A stretch of 64,000 bases of DNA from Plasmopara viticola (GCA_001695595.3 MBPM02000012.1:868001-932000), one strand, 5' to 3'; positions 25,204 through 36,775 are shown, numbered from the stretch's first letter. Translations and numbers: made by a program. Notes: generated from the sequence alone by a model not told the origin.

Positions 25204-26589
25204 TTATTCGACCACCTGACTCAGATCAAAGAAGCGACTCCGGAGCTCATTGTTGTAATCATGCTTCCATTTCATACAGAAGCAAAATGTTTCTGGGTCC
25301 TCCACGTGAACAAATGTTTTCATCACGAGCGGATCGTTGGTCTTGGTTGATCCTTCTTTCAAACGACTGAAAACAACATCTATGCACCGAGCATCTTCAA
25401 CCTTCACGAACACCTCCACCTACACACGTAAACGTCAGGATAATTGCACACGCATACCTCTGTACATACAATCTACCTTGCGTCTATTGCCTATTGATAG
25501 ATTTTTGTCAACGGATCCAGGGAGCATATTGACGATGGGAAACTCAGCGCTCATACCGGCGTACCAACCATGCATATCGCGAGAGAGTGCAAGCTGATTG
25601 TTTGGGTCGCACGCGTACTTCGCATGTTCTCTTCTCTGGTCTCTGCCTTGCCTTTCCGACACCAAGTAACAGCATTCTGCTTTGCCGTACGGAACAAAGA
25701 GCTTTTCGTGCTCAATGCGCTGATAGTTAAACTCGTCAGTCAAAGTGTCCAGATTTAAAACGCCAGTAGCCAATGGAATAGATGATATTGTGTCTTGTGG
25801 AGAATCGAACTCTCCTGGAACATAGTCGGCAATTGAGATGTGCTGAAGTCTAGCAGACATAGCATTGATTTGTGCAACGCGCATCTCAACTACTTGGTCA
25901 TACAACGGAGAGCCCAGCGTTTGCGAACCAGTTCTCACATCAGTTTCGAATAGCAAAGCCCAATTTTCTGCAAACCAAAAAAAGAAATTAATCCGCCACT
26001 TCGATGCAATGACGATAAAAAAGCACGCACTTGTCTTGAACAATACATGGAAGCACAACTTTTTGCCTTTGTACCAAAACGCGACATTCTTATCCTGGGT
26101 ACGTCGCACAGGATCGTAGTACCCAATGCGATGCATTGCTATTGTGTATAATTTAGAGCGAATTCCTTTCGTGTTTAACGCATTCTCGACAAAACCAGTA
26201 GCAAGCCACAATTCTATCTGTGCTTGCTCTTCCTCTGATATTACCACCAGCAGGTGGATTTGGTCCGTAGATGGCTGCGGCAAACCCACCAACACTTTTT
26301 GTACACTCGACTCCCCCTGCATCTCTTTCTCTTCGTTTGTCATAGCCTTAATATCAATGTTTTGCTCGCCCTTCTTCAGATTCATTGCATCTTCTGAGTC
26401 GGACTCGAGCCACGCGTTGTCGCTCGTCGTCGCTAGGAAGAGCTGCAGCTTGTCGGCTTCTCCCTTGATCGTGCCAGATTTCTTTTTCTTGATTGCGTCC
26501 TTTAATTCGTCCACTGAGTCGCTCTCGTCTTTTTGCACGGAAAATGCACTTCCCGCCACACCAACAAGCGCACAGAACAGCTTCACCAT
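25204..26589 (-). CDS. Crinkler (CRN) effector, HNH-like C-terminus (CRN 1)
   Basis: Three exons on the minus strand: 26,589-26,031, 25,967-25,477 and 25,419-25,204, giving 421 residues. The introns (63 and 57 bp) have GT..AG ends, and their positions and phases (1, then 0) match the other two CRN genes here. The start is the ATG giving [10 protein letters not shown], the standard CRN start. The upstream in-frame extension and the read-through of intron 1 are artefacts of an open frame. The N-terminal ubiquitin-like/LFLAK region carries LFLAT at 50-54, and the HVLVxxP junction is degenerate (HLLVVIS, 112-118). CRNs are host-translocated effectors that usually act in the plant nucleus; translocation here is inferred from the family. 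The C-terminal domain has N310-x8-H319 in [14 protein letters not shown], resembling HNH_2 nucleases, but the first HNH histidine is tyrosine (CYLVS). Conserved GACGTCA promoter motif upstream. Confidence 0.85.
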
Positions 26590-26653
26590 AATGTGAGGAA
26601 GAAGAATTTTTGGCGTACTTAAGCGAAAAAGAAGACGAGTCGAACATATTTTT

Positions 26654-26674
26654 TGACCAATGGTGACGTCGCAA
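26654..26674 (-). promoter_or_regulatory. Shared CRN upstream motif (CRN 1)
   Basis: On the minus strand it reads TTGCGACGTCACCATTGGT, 65-85 bp upstream of the ATG. Near-identical copies precede the other two CRN genes. The core GACGTCA resembles a bZIP/CRE-type site. The regulatory role is inferred. Confidence 0.6.
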
Positions 26675-26892
26675 GAAAATTGCTTGATTATTTGATTGGC
26701 ATTGAAATGGCACATTAAGACAATTTTTTGTGGACGATCATGATTTTTCGAAAGTGACTCGAATAACAGTCCGCAAACGTTATCCTTTCCGTAGTATGAG
26801 TAACTAGTTGAGACACGCGTTGCAATAATTAGTGTCATGTCTGTTGAGCTTCTTTATGGTTTAGAGGCTATATTATCAAATAGAAGAACTTC

Positions 26893-27094
26893 TTAATCTG
26901 GACACCTTGACTGACGTATTCGAATACTAGTGAATCGTACACAGAAATACTTCCGTTCTTCACGGCAAGGAAGAAAGCAGAGACCTCAAACAAGAATATG
27001 CCAAAATTGCAGCCCAAATATTCGGCTTGCACTTTCTCGCGAAATGCATGGTTTGTACATCAAATTTAACGCCAAGTCAATCATCGTCAATATG
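26893..27094 (+). pseudogene. CRN pseudogene, 5' fragment (split by copia C)
   Basis: Matches the second exon of the HNH-like CRN genes (CRN 2, about 38,565-38,796) with stops and frameshifts. The segment around IRLALSREMHGLY is still readable near 27,020-27,060. It stops abruptly at 27,094, exactly at the target site of copia C, and resumes at 31,640. The N-terminal domain is absent, so the gene had lost its 5' part independently. Only about 300 bp separates it from the start codon of CRN 1, in divergent orientation. Confidence 0.85.
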
Positions 27095-27296
27095 TGTAAA
27101 GTTTACACCGCTGAATGCATGTGGATGATTACGGCTGCTGTTAACGGACATAATAGGAGTCGTATATTAATCTAGATAAATAAGGTTACATTAAGAAGCT
27201 TCTAGGAGGATCTAGAAAGACAGGCTTAGAGGTAGCACAGAATAGCAAACTAAGAACCTCAATATATTCACTTCGGTTTTTGCCATCTTCTTAACA
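27095..27296 (+). repeat. 5' LTR of copia C
   Basis: 202 bp, TGTAAAG...CTTAACA, preceded by target-site copy ATATG. It pairs with 31,438-31,639. Confidence 0.93.
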
Positions 27297-27344
27297 GATT
27301 TACAGCCGCAAACAACAGCCTCGCTTTACCACACCTTCACCGCC

Positions 27345-28107
27345 ATGACAACCAAGTGCACCGAAGTCCTCCTAGGAGACGGTAACTACTACCATTGGGA
27401 GTTCAACATGAGGATGGCCCTTGCAAGAAAAGGGCTTCTGGGGCGCATTTAAGGCGCGAAGGGCAAGAACGAAATAACGGAGACGTGGCTCGTGAATGAC
27501 GCAAAGGCATTGGGTATAATTGCCCAAGGCGTCGAGATTCAACACCAGATCAGAATTCGGTCTGCTACTCGTGCCGCGGAGGCATGGGGAACGCTTCGCG
27601 ATTTCTACCATCGTACCACCCCACACAACCGTGTCACGATGACACGGCGCCTTCATGACTTTAAGTTGGAGAGTGGCGCTCGCATGGTGGAAAATTTGGA
27701 CGTGTTCGATGAGCTGGTCGTGGGACCCTAGACGACGGGAGAGCCAGCGGATGAAATTAGACAGCTAGTGGTGCTTCTGAGCAGCTTGCCGGCGGAATAT
27801 GAGATAATATCTTTTATCGCGGAGAACGCCAAGGGTATCACTTTGATCGAAGTCAAGGAGAAGCTGGTGGAGGAGTCAGACAAACTACAGAACAAGGAAG
27901 GGAGTGAGAACGCGTTTCGAGCCACAGACGATGATGGACCGATCAAGGGCATATGAGGAAGTGGCCGCAAGAGTTACGCGCCACGCAAGGGTGGCGGTTT
28001 TCGGGGAAAATGCTTTAATTGTGACCTGCCTGGTCATATGAAACGGGACTGCCCAGCTGCTGAGAACCGTTCCAGATACCGTTCTAGCGGTAACGATGCA
28101 GTGTGAG
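27345..28107 (+). pseudogene. copia C gag
   Basis: Starts at ATG 27,345 and stays in one frame through the UBN2-type region (TRRLHDFKLESGARM near 27,640) to an intact CCHC zinc knuckle (CFNCDLPGHMKRDC) near 28,015-28,055. Four in-frame nonsense codons interrupt it, near 27,450, 27,729, 27,954 and 28,105, all apparently substitutions. Apart from these stops the capsid gene is well preserved, consistent with a fairly young but inactivated element. Confidence 0.85.
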
Positions 28108-29539
28108 CTGTGGGGGATGAGCAATCAGTAAGCTGGCTGATCGACAGTGGTGCGACGTCACACATGACTCCTCACCGAAGTGACTTGATCGACTTCAAGC
28201 AGCTTAAAGCCGACGTCAAGATAACAATTGCAGACGACAGGAAGTTATGCGTCGAAGGAGCTCGAACGGGAAGCTTATCGGCTTAGAGGGAAGACGCCTA
28301 TCGATGATGGAAGTGCTGTTTAACTCTGGACTTGATAGACGTTTACTATCGATGGGAAAGCTTGCCGAACGTGGACTAAGTGTAGAGTTTCAGCGTGCTT
28401 CGTGCATCATTTGGGACAAGAACGAAGCTTTGGCAACTAAAGCAAGAAATGAGAAAGCTTACACACTGGATTGTCAGTAAGAGAAGGCACGATCGGTGCA
28501 ATCCTCGGGAGCTGATAGTCAGTGGGAGTTATGGCATGCTCGTATGGGACATCCAAGTGAGGACGTTTTCGTGAAGACTATGCGATCCACAGAAGGTGTG
28601 TCTGCGCTAAAACAAGGTATCAAGAACCTGTTTGGTGGATGCATAAAGGGCAAGCAAACGATCGAAGTCTTTTCAGGACGATCCATGACAAAGTCATCAC
28701 GTGTATTAGTTCACACAGACGTGATGGGACCCATGAAGACACTTTCGAAAGGAGGTGCTAAATACCTTTTGACTTTTGTGAACAACTATGCACGATATGT
28801 GGTGGCTTACTTTCTGGCAAAGAAAAGTGAAGTTGCCGACAAGATCAAGATGTTTAAAGCAATGCATGAAAATTAATGGGGAACCCATATCAAGTGCCTG
28901 CGTTCGGACAACGGAACAAAGTTTGTCAACAAGACAGTTACGGATTTATGTCAGCGGAACGGCATCATACATCAGCGTCCAGTACTATACAGTCCCCAAC
29001 AAAACGGAATTGCAGAACGAATGAACCGCACGATTATGGAAAAGGCACGGAGCATGCTACACTACAAGTGTGTTCCGACATGTTGGTGGGCAGAGGCTGT
29101 AAGCACTGAGGTGTACCTGATTAACCGCTCTTCTAATTCGACGCACTCAAACAACACCCCATATGAACTGGGATTTAAGATGAAGCCTCGGATGGATCAT
29201 CTTAGGCTGTTTGGGTCTCATGGATATGCTCACGTCGATCAAGGACGAAGCTCAAAGCCAAAAGCTGCAAGTGCATGTTCCGTGTTATGTCGAAGACACC
29301 AAGGGATACCGAGTTTACGATTTGGATAACGACAAGATATCAGTATCACAGTCGGTGAAGCAAAACGAGCGTGAAGTGGGCGGCGTTTATGAGACGCACC
29401 CGCCCAAACAAATAGGAGTGATACACGTTACCAAAAACAACCATGAAAGTGCAGTGTCCGGGCCGACAGAACACCAACAAGATTAAGATGAACCCATGGA
29501 GTGTGAAGAAGAAGATGAAATTTGAGATGCTCCAATGAA

Positions 29540-29579
29540 TGAGGAGGAGTCCGACGCAAATGTGTCGGACTCCTCCTCA
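29540..29579. repeat. Perfect hairpin 1 in copia C linker
   Basis: Arms of 16 bp (29,540-29,555 and 29,564-29,579), containing GAGGAGGAGTCCGAC and its exact complement, with an 8 bp spacer. No counterpart is seen in copia B. Confidence 0.9.
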
Positions 29580-29584
29580 GTCAT

Positions 29585-29627
29585 TACTGTACTCTGTCAG
29601 TCCAGAGTGTACTGACAGAGTACAGTA
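29585..29627. repeat. Perfect hairpin 2 in copia C linker
   Basis: Arms of 17 bp (29,585-29,601 and 29,611-29,627), containing ACTGTACTCTGTCAGT and its exact complement, with a 9 bp spacer. It begins 5 bp after hairpin 1 ends. Confidence 0.9.
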
Positions 29628-31437
29628 CTCCAACACTGGATGTACAGGAAGATCGATTGGTTTCTCGACCGCAAGTGGAACGTTCAAGGCGTACACATGA
29701 ACCAATGTTGTTGTTGGAGAACGGATCAGATTCTGATGAAAGTCTGGAAAGAATCGTGGGACCACCATCTTTAAAGCGCGCAAGGATTGATGGAGCCGGC
29801 CTTATAGCTGGAGCTATTCTCGCTCACGCTATGAGAGTTGGTGAAGAATTAGACTTGCCTACCACATATGCGCAGGCAATGTCTAGTGACGAGGCAGAAC
29901 AGTGGCGACAAGCGATGGATGCCTAATTACAGTCGCATCACCAAAACAAAACATGGACATTCGTTCCACGAAAATCAATTGGATGTACGATTGGATGCAG
30001 CTGGGTCTTTGTTAAGAAGCGTGATCAGAATGGATGTGTTGTGCGCTACAAAGCACGATTGGTAGCTAAAGGTTTAAAGCAGAAATACGGCATGGATTTC
30101 TTCTAGACTTACTCTCCAGTGGCCAACATGAACTCAACTCGAGTTGTACTCGCAGTGTGTGCGGTATTAGGGTACAAAATGGAACAGCTGGACGTCGACA
30201 CCGCCTTTCTCAACAGTGTGCTGTCGGATCGTGTTCACATGGAAGTTCCACTTGGTGTTTAGGGAGCTCAAGGATTTGCGTGTCAGATAGAAAGCTATTT
30301 ATGGACTCAAGCAAGCTGCAAGCCCTTGGAACAAGACGATCGACCACGTCTTCAAGAAGAACATTTAAAAAAGTTGTTGAGCGGCTCAATGCGTCTACGT
30401 GAAGAAAGTAAAAGAAGGTTCTGTGTACGTATGTCTTTATGTCGATGATATGATGATTGCAGCCAAGACGAGCGACGAAACTCTAGAGGTCAAGGGGATC
30501 CTTAAAGGTGTTTTCATGATGAAGGATCTCGGTATGGCGAAGTTCATCTTGGGCATGGAGATCGACCACGACATGACAACTTATACACTAATGATCAAGC
30601 AAACACGCTACTTTAGCGACGTGAATGAGCAATTTGGACAGAAAAACGCCAAAAACGTCGACAATCCGTATACGTCCAATCTCAAGCTGTCAACACCACA
30701 GTCACCAAGTACAGAAGCTGAGCGTTTAGAATTGCGGTCAAGACCATACCGCTCACTAATTGGATGTCTGCTATATGTTACAACTTGCACTCGGCCGGAC
30801 ATCGCATACATCGTGACCCAACTGTCTCGATTTATCAAGAATCCGGAGTTACCACATTGGAACGCCGCAATTTGTGTATTGCGCTACTTAAATTCGACAC
30901 GTCATCATGGGATCGTCTACCAAAGAGGGACTGGAAAGGTGATTGTTGAATCTTTTTCAGATGCTGATTGGGGTAGCAACACCGATGACAGACGGTCTGT
31001 CTCAGGTGCGCTAATCAACATTGGAAAAGCTCCGGTTGTGTTCGAGTCCAAGTATCAGAGAACCGTCGAACTAAGTTCCGCATAAGCAGAGTATATGGTG
31101 CTTAGCTTGTGCACACATGAAGTACTTTGGACGCGCTCAATGCTCAAGGACATGGGTCAAGAACAAGTGGGAGGCACGCAAATATGAGGAACAATTAGGT
31201 GCGATAGCTTTGGCAAACAACGCGGGCTACCCTGCACGTACAAAGCACGTGGACATCAGACAACACTTTATTCGGAGCATGGATTACTCAAGATTGGCTA
31301 CATTGATACAAAGAGTCAGCTTGCAGGTATGCTATTCAATGCGCTCGGAACTAAGATGCTTAAGTTTCTGCGAGATGCAACCGGTATCAAGACCAAGTCA
31401 GCGACAAAGCATACTCAACATTAGCGGTGATTGGGAG

Positions 31438-31639
31438 TGTTAAGTTTACACCGCTGAATGCATGTGGATGATCACGGATGCTGATTACGGGCATAATGGG
31501 AGTCGTTCATTGGTCGAGATAAATAAGGTTACATTAAGAAGCTTTTAGAAGGATATAGAAAAACAGGCTTGAAGGTAGCATAGAATAGCGAACTAAGGAC
31601 CTCAATATATTCACTTCGGTTTTTGCCATCTTCTCAACA
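31438..31639 (+). repeat. 3' LTR of copia C
   Basis: 202 bp, TGTTAAG...CTCAACA, followed by target-site copy ATATG at 31,640-31,644. Confidence 0.93.
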
Positions 31640-31850
31640 ATATGCTCCGCGGATCTACTTGCAAGAATCCATCAATAGGCGAAAGGTGCAAAGGAAATAA
31701 TGTGTGCAGAAGTATGCGTATGCAACTACCTTGACGTTTACATGTGTTGGTGGAGCTGTTCGTGAAGGTTAAAAATGCACAAGACACGGATCGAGTTTTC
31801 AGTCATATTAACTAAAACGACGATTCGCCCGTTATGAAGGCATGTTCGTA
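31640..31850 (+). pseudogene. CRN pseudogene, 3' fragment (split by copia C)
   Basis: Continues the CRN match directly from the second target-site copy: the end of exon 2 (TCAATAGGCGAAAGGTGCAA, similar to the IGNRRK end of CRN 2), an intron-like segment at about 31,695-31,745, then exon 3 (GGTGGAGCTGTTCGTGAAGG equivalent) to about 31,850, with stops and indels. The 3' flank to about 32,090 also resembles the 3' flank of CRN 2 (about 39,395-39,560), so the paralogues were duplicated with flanking DNA. Confidence 0.8.
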
Positions 31851-32404
31851 AGGGATCTCGCGCTGCAGGCGTACTTTACTGCGCCACGTAAATCTACTGG
31901 TAGACATGACATGACTGGCTGAAATTAGTGGATCTACAGCCGTGACAACACTTTCAAAAGTAGCTGCATAAAAATGTCTCTGGTGCAATCTCTTAGTCAG
32001 ACTTATATTCAAGCGTACTTTGTCAGCCCTATAAAGAGTACAGCATACATCTATGTTGCTACCGGTATACCTTGGTTGCCTTAGCCACGAACATTTCACA
32101 CATCCATTTCATATTAAAAAAACTTTTCAATTGATGACCGTCTCGTAAAAAAATTGACCGTCATAAAGTTTAGTTCTGACAGCATGATATCCAACTCAAA
32201 CCTTACAAATGTATGACAAAATATGCCGTAGGAGTCCCTCACATGCCAGCAATCTCTCTCTCCTCTGAAACTGTGAAAACAAGTTGTGACTGTTTTCGTG
32301 TGCAATCGCTGGTGTAGTGTAAATTCTTTTACTGAGAAGATTGATAATAACAAATAGTGAGCCGCTCTAAAACGACGATCGAGAAGAAAACTCAGCCGCG
32401 ATCA
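31851..32404. other. CRN-linked 3' flank and intergenic DNA
   Basis: The first about 250 bp shares patches with 39,395-39,560 downstream of CRN 2 (for example near 31,975-32,010). The remainder holds nothing recognisable. Confidence 0.4.
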
Positions 32405-33245
32405 AAAGCGACGCAAAGGGCCTGCGACTCCTTTGACAATGACGGTCGACGCCGCATGGGTCGAGTCCAAGAAAAAAGGGGAGCAGCTAAAGAAGGTAAA
32501 AAAAAATATTCCAGTTAAGGCTTCAACAGGCAAAGAGATGGAGTTATAGGGGGGGGTCTAGCCTACAGAAAGTGTTGACGAATATGCAAGAGTCATTAAT
32601 GAGCCAAGTCCACGGAATGGTGGCGTTGCCTTTTGTGGCAAGTAGAGCGTAATATTTTGTTGGGACTTACTTTTGGTAATCGAGGTTAAAACTTGACAAA
32701 GTTGCGGAAATTACGCTACTGTCGACACGCGGAGATCTAGAAAAAAGTCGGCCGACCTTTCCCTGTGAAGATTGGGTTGCCGCACTCCATGCTTCGAGCT
32801 TGATCAATCCCTTTGAGAAAAAATTCTCGAGACAAACAACATTTTGTTGCACGAACAGTCAAATATGTTCTTCGTACCGGCAGGTGGAGGGGGGCACCAC
32901 AGGAAGTACTTTCATTTATTTCTGGGAAAAAAGTATTCGCGTCGTGCTCAATTTGTGTTTGCAGTGCTCACATCAATCGAAATTAATGCCGATTTTTTCT
33001 TTGCTTATATATGTCGTTTGTGTCCTTACTTAAGTTTGAAGCGACCCAAATCATGTAATCGTCTGCCTCGTACTTCTTCCTCTCTGCTTTGTAAAGAACT
33101 ATCCAAAAATCTGGTGTGGTCGTACGATAGAGTGCTGTATGTGTTTGGCTATGGTGCGACGGGCTTCGAGCTAGTTGCATTTGGTATTACTCTAGATATT
33201 GTGATGAAGAGTGATGACCTGGAAAAATATCTTAAAAGATTGTGA
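32405..33245 (+). pseudogene. CRN pseudogene with a different C-terminus
   Basis: The bases 32,420-32,640 align with the CRN N-terminal region of CRN 2 (its LFLTK-to-HVLVVVP part), with stops and a frameshift. Downstream, about 32,690-33,033 encodes a run with CEDWVAALHASSLINPFEKK, and 33,090-33,245 (other frame) encodes KELSKNLVWSYDRVLYVFGYGATGFEL. To me these resemble the C-terminal half of the widespread large CRN class whose C-termini precede or contain a kinase-like domain; this rests on recall of family style, not a search. The ORF at 33,452-33,670 may be a further part. The gene is broken, and no intact protein is readable. Confidence 0.55.
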
Positions 33246-33996
33246 AAACCACCTTTTTGAAAACTTTGATTCGCAGCAAGCACCGAAGCGTGTTTGACTT
33301 GAACTGGTACTTCTAAAGTAGTTACTGGCAACTGTGCAAGCGTGTGAGTTCATAGAAATCTACCGCGACACCGACGTCAAGCTGCGATTGAGTCTAATTT
33401 TGACAGATATGGTTTTCATTCTCAAAATTATTTTAACTGATCTACGACTCTTTGAAGCCATTTGAAATCCCGCGTGCCAATCCAGCTCTCGAGGTCATAA
33501 GATCAATTGAGGTTGATTTTATGCCACGAACCATTGAGATAAAGCCATTCAGTAAGAGTGATTTTTTCGTCGCGTTCGCGGACAGACTAGACACCCCGTT
33601 CTACGCGAACGAAAACAAATTAAGAAGCGTTACTGCGAGTGCACGTGCGAAGCTTGTCTACTTATTATAGTTGATAAGAGCGGGTCGAGCTTGGTGATAA
33701 AGAAGACATTCTCAATACCAGCAAATGTTTTTTTAAGCTAAAAAGTCAACCCTTATTATAATAGTAGATAACAATTTTCTAGTGGATTTATAAATATGCT
33801 ATTATATGTGGTCATCCATCCACCAATTCAATTAGGTCACCTCAATCGTTGTTGTGAAATTCAATATATAAAGTCAATTTTAATATCAAGATCCTTAAAT
33901 CTCGCGGCAAAATCGAACGAAAATGGTTTATACGCTCATACACAGAGGACATTCTCGCATACTAGCTCAAATGTAAAAAGAAAAAGAATTTCAGGC
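33246..33996. other. Intergenic or decayed CRN 3' region
   Basis: Contains a 72-codon plus-strand ORF (33,452-33,670) with protein-like composition (VIRSIEVDFMPRTIEIKPF). It may belong to the broken CRN upstream. The rest holds nothing recognisable. Confidence 0.3.
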
Positions 33997-34301
33997 TATA
34001 AAAGGGGAACATTTCTTGCTGCCAAGCAGTACAATATTGGTGTCTAAACGTCAAGGAGAACGACTACAAGATTGACATAAAATTTTGTTCTAACAAAGAC
34101 AGCCATCTTAAGCCTCACCTGCAGTGGGAGATTCAGCCTGCTAAAAGCTTTGATAAGCTTAAGAGCTTGCCTGCGAGTAAGAAGTCTTCTTCAAGATTAA
34201 TATCGCGCTTGGAAACGTTCTCGTCGGTTGAATTGATTGATCCAGTCAAAGCGAAAGCTCGAGTTCAACTCTTCTTATGCTATCAAAAGCAAGGCTGCTA
34301 A
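33997..34301 (+). pseudogene. Unidentified coding remnant
   Basis: Open for about 100 codons without an obvious start codon. Protein-like lysine/serine-rich run (NVKENDYKIDIKFCSNKDSH). After the stop at 34,299 another frame continues similarly to about 34,410 (KSEYLVKAITEFKSYYKQ). This suggests one decayed gene with a frameshift. The family is not recognised. Confidence 0.25.
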
Positions 34302-34900
34302 TCGTAACAAGAATATTTGCTCGAAAAAGTTAGCTGGCAAGCTCAATTACCTAAAATCAGAATACCTTGTGAAGGCAATCACTGAATTCAAGTCTTACTA
34401 CAAGCAGTAATGCACACTAAGCGATAGCGGAGCTAATGTTCCCACGTTTATTCGCGACAACATGAGGGTAATCTCTTGTCTAGCAGCAAGTCTGCTTTTT
34501 CTGCGTCGATCGTATATTGAGCTCCTCTAGGTATAGCGCACTCGATCAATACCTTTCTGTCGCAACGGGATACGTGCTATGATTGTTAAGTGAGCGAACA
34601 CGCAAATAGTGTGCTAAAGAATAGACACGTAAAGATAGTTCCTCCCACTGATTGAGAGCCAAGCACGATCATACCAAGTCAACACTTAGTACATGTCTTT
34701 GAAATTTTCTTTAATTAGCATCGCGCTTGAAAATAGTTTAATCAGCTGCACCGATAAACGCGGAACCCACTTCTTCCACTCACATACTCGATGCTAACGC
34801 CCCTGGCGTTCAACGTAATTGTGTGATGTTTTCCAAAGATGATGAGAATAGGTTATATCATATTAAATCCTTTTACTGCAGCTCAACCATTGCTTTCACA

Positions 34901-35010
34901 AGTAAGGCCAATATATAAATGGAAAGGTGATCGCGAAAATGCGTATTAGAGTACAAGTAAGGCCAATATATAAATGAAAAGTTGATCGCGAAAATGCGTA
35001 TTAGAGTATA
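34901..35010 (+). repeat. 55 bp tandem duplication
   Basis: Units 34,901-34,955 and 34,956-35,010 begin AGTAAGGCCAATATATAAAT and differ at only a few positions. There are two copies, non-coding. Confidence 0.93.
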
Positions 35011-35569
35011 TCGCTTTATTCAAGCAGTACTACCCTCGTAGAACTTTTAAATATGATATAAATCTTTTCTGCAAAAAAATGGCCACCGGTGTAGCCACAC
35101 ACACCTTTTGGTATAGCCCCTTCCCCTTTATTTAAATAATAAATCACAGCCTTCGGCTATTGCTTGCGATAAGATAAGCTCGAATGTATGGAAGCGCCTG
35201 TACTACATTCCTGCCACGACAAAAGCCTAAAAAAACAACAAATTCATCATGTCGAGCCCAAACACTTCCTAAGCCATGAAATACGAATTTTTCAAGTTTT
35301 TTACGAAGCGAAACCCAGGCAGTTTGCAACACGCGCTACGTATCAACCTTGATTAAATACTTAAGATATTTATTTTGGCAATATCTAAATCTCGATCTAG
35401 TATATAGATTTGCTACCAATTTTAGTTTAAGTTCGGCAAGAAGCCGTCAAACTCTGTTTAGAATAAGTCACATTTTGTCTCTCGGCTTCAATGTTAAAGG
35501 GTATGATATAACATGATCAAGGTCGATATGCTTGTTGCGGCTGGTGCAAATTAATTTTTAAATTTCAAG
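35011..35569. other. Intergenic stretch, no gene recognised
   Basis: AT-rich. A 62-codon minus-strand ORF (35,332-35,144) has no recognisable motif. Confidence 0.4.
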
Positions 35570-36770
35570 CTACATGTGCATCGTTGCGCCGACATATAGA
35601 TGCTCGGCATTGGCAACTATGTATTAACAGGTCATAGCTATCAGCATATACGTAGAAGCATACGTTGACTTTCGAAAGTGTGATGACAGTATTCGAAGCA
35701 TTTGTAGTCTAGCTGAGTACATTGTCTCGACTTATGTACTCAATAAGACAAAAGTATAGCCGCGCGCCAAGAATAAAGCACCAGAGGCGTTAACTACAAG
35801 CAAATGGAGTTTGTGTGGGGATACTACGACTTGCATCCAACCAAATTCAACTGATTTCGTAGAGCAATCCAGACTTTGAGACCTTTATCAAGACTACTCA
35901 GGCTCAGCGAGAACTCATCAAGCGTTTGTATCTGGATTCCTACCGGGTCTTTCGAGAAGGTAATGTATGAGAGCTGCTTAAATCATCTCCAGAATACAAA
36001 AAAAAAGGGTTGGCAATTCCTTCCAGCTATGAGCTAAGCGCATGGACAAATACAAGACTTAGAGGAGAAACACAATTTTAGTGCGAAGTTTGAGCAAGTG
36101 AATATGGTACTTTAAGCTGACTTCTCGTATAAAGCTTGAACAGATCGCATTAAAAATGCCAGCTACATCGACGACAACATCATGACCAGCTGTGTGCAAT
36201 ATCACTCGCAAAAACAAATTACTCCAATATTTTCGGTAAAAGAAGTTGCTTGAGGTAAAATTTAATAGACTAGTTTTCTCTATTGACTATATGAATGCGA
36301 TCATGTCCAATATGCTCCAAGCAATCCTGAAGCGTCTGCAATCTGGACGGTCCTTGCGTCACAGAGACTAAAAGTTTCAAAAGATTTAGATTTTCAAGCT
36401 CAGATAAAGTCCAAGATCGTTGAGTTTTCTTCAATTCTTTCCGGTCGCTAGCTTTAGCAAGGCGAAAATTTGGGGTAATGAGATTTGCAGCAAAGTTATC
36501 GCTTACGATGCCACCATTTCGTAGCTAAGGTCTCTCGGTATTAATTATTCTTGTTGTGTCCTCAAGTACCATCAACAACATGATTGATTGCAAAGTATTT
36601 GTCTTACTGATTGTGTTGTTTGCTTCGCCGGAGTTACTTTAGTGTGATGACTCTTGTTGCCAAATCTACGATTATCGACTGAAGCAATGAGAATGCTATT
36701 TTGCTACCACATGTTTCCAGATATGAGAGAGCCGCTACCCAACTCGTAAATTAGCCCTCACGACCCTAAA
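35570..36770 (+). repeat. Unidentified remnant, copy 2 of a dispersed pair
   Basis: Paralogue of 21,890-23,000 (anchors given there). Coding-like pieces survive, for example TFIKTTQAQRELIKRLYLDS at about 35,880-35,940. The element or gene family is not recognised. Confidence 0.35.
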
Positions 36771-36775
36771 CCCTA

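Larger units (their letters stand above)
28108..31424 (+). pseudogene. copia C pol
   Basis: Protease with intact DSGATSHMT near 28,143; gag-pre-integrase WELWHARMGHPSED at about 28,523; integrase with LRSDNGTKF and YSPQQNGIAERMN (about 28,895-29,040); linker 29,211-29,930 containing two perfect hairpins; reverse transcriptase from about 29,900 with the catalytic YVDDMM at 30,438 in a 228-codon open stretch (30,399-31,085), including RNase H motif DADWG. Nonsense codons (for example near 28,874 and 30,104) and frameshifts interrupt it. Confidence 0.87.
27095..31639 (+). mobile_element. Ty1/copia retrotransposon C inserted in a CRN pseudogene
   Basis: Best-preserved retroelement of the window. 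LTRs are 27,095-27,296 and 31,438-31,639 (202 bp each), beginning TGTAAAGTTTACACCGC or TGTTAAGTTTACACCGC and ending CTTAACA or CTCAACA. They differ at about 22 positions by eye. The perfect target-site duplication ATATG lies at 27,090-27,094 and 31,640-31,644. The internal region has gag, protease, integrase, reverse transcriptase and RNase H in copia order. Gag-pol is largely collinear in frame but interrupted by several nonsense codons and a few frameshifts, so the element is not autonomous now. It lies in the second exon of a decayed CRN gene. Confidence 0.95.

Noticed and set aside
26590..26838. N-terminal extension of CRN 1 (open frame upstream of MVKLF)
   Set aside because: The family start is MVKLF. 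The extension overlaps the shared promoter motif and does not look like protein. The same frame also reads through intron 1 only because its 63 bp happen to lack a stop.
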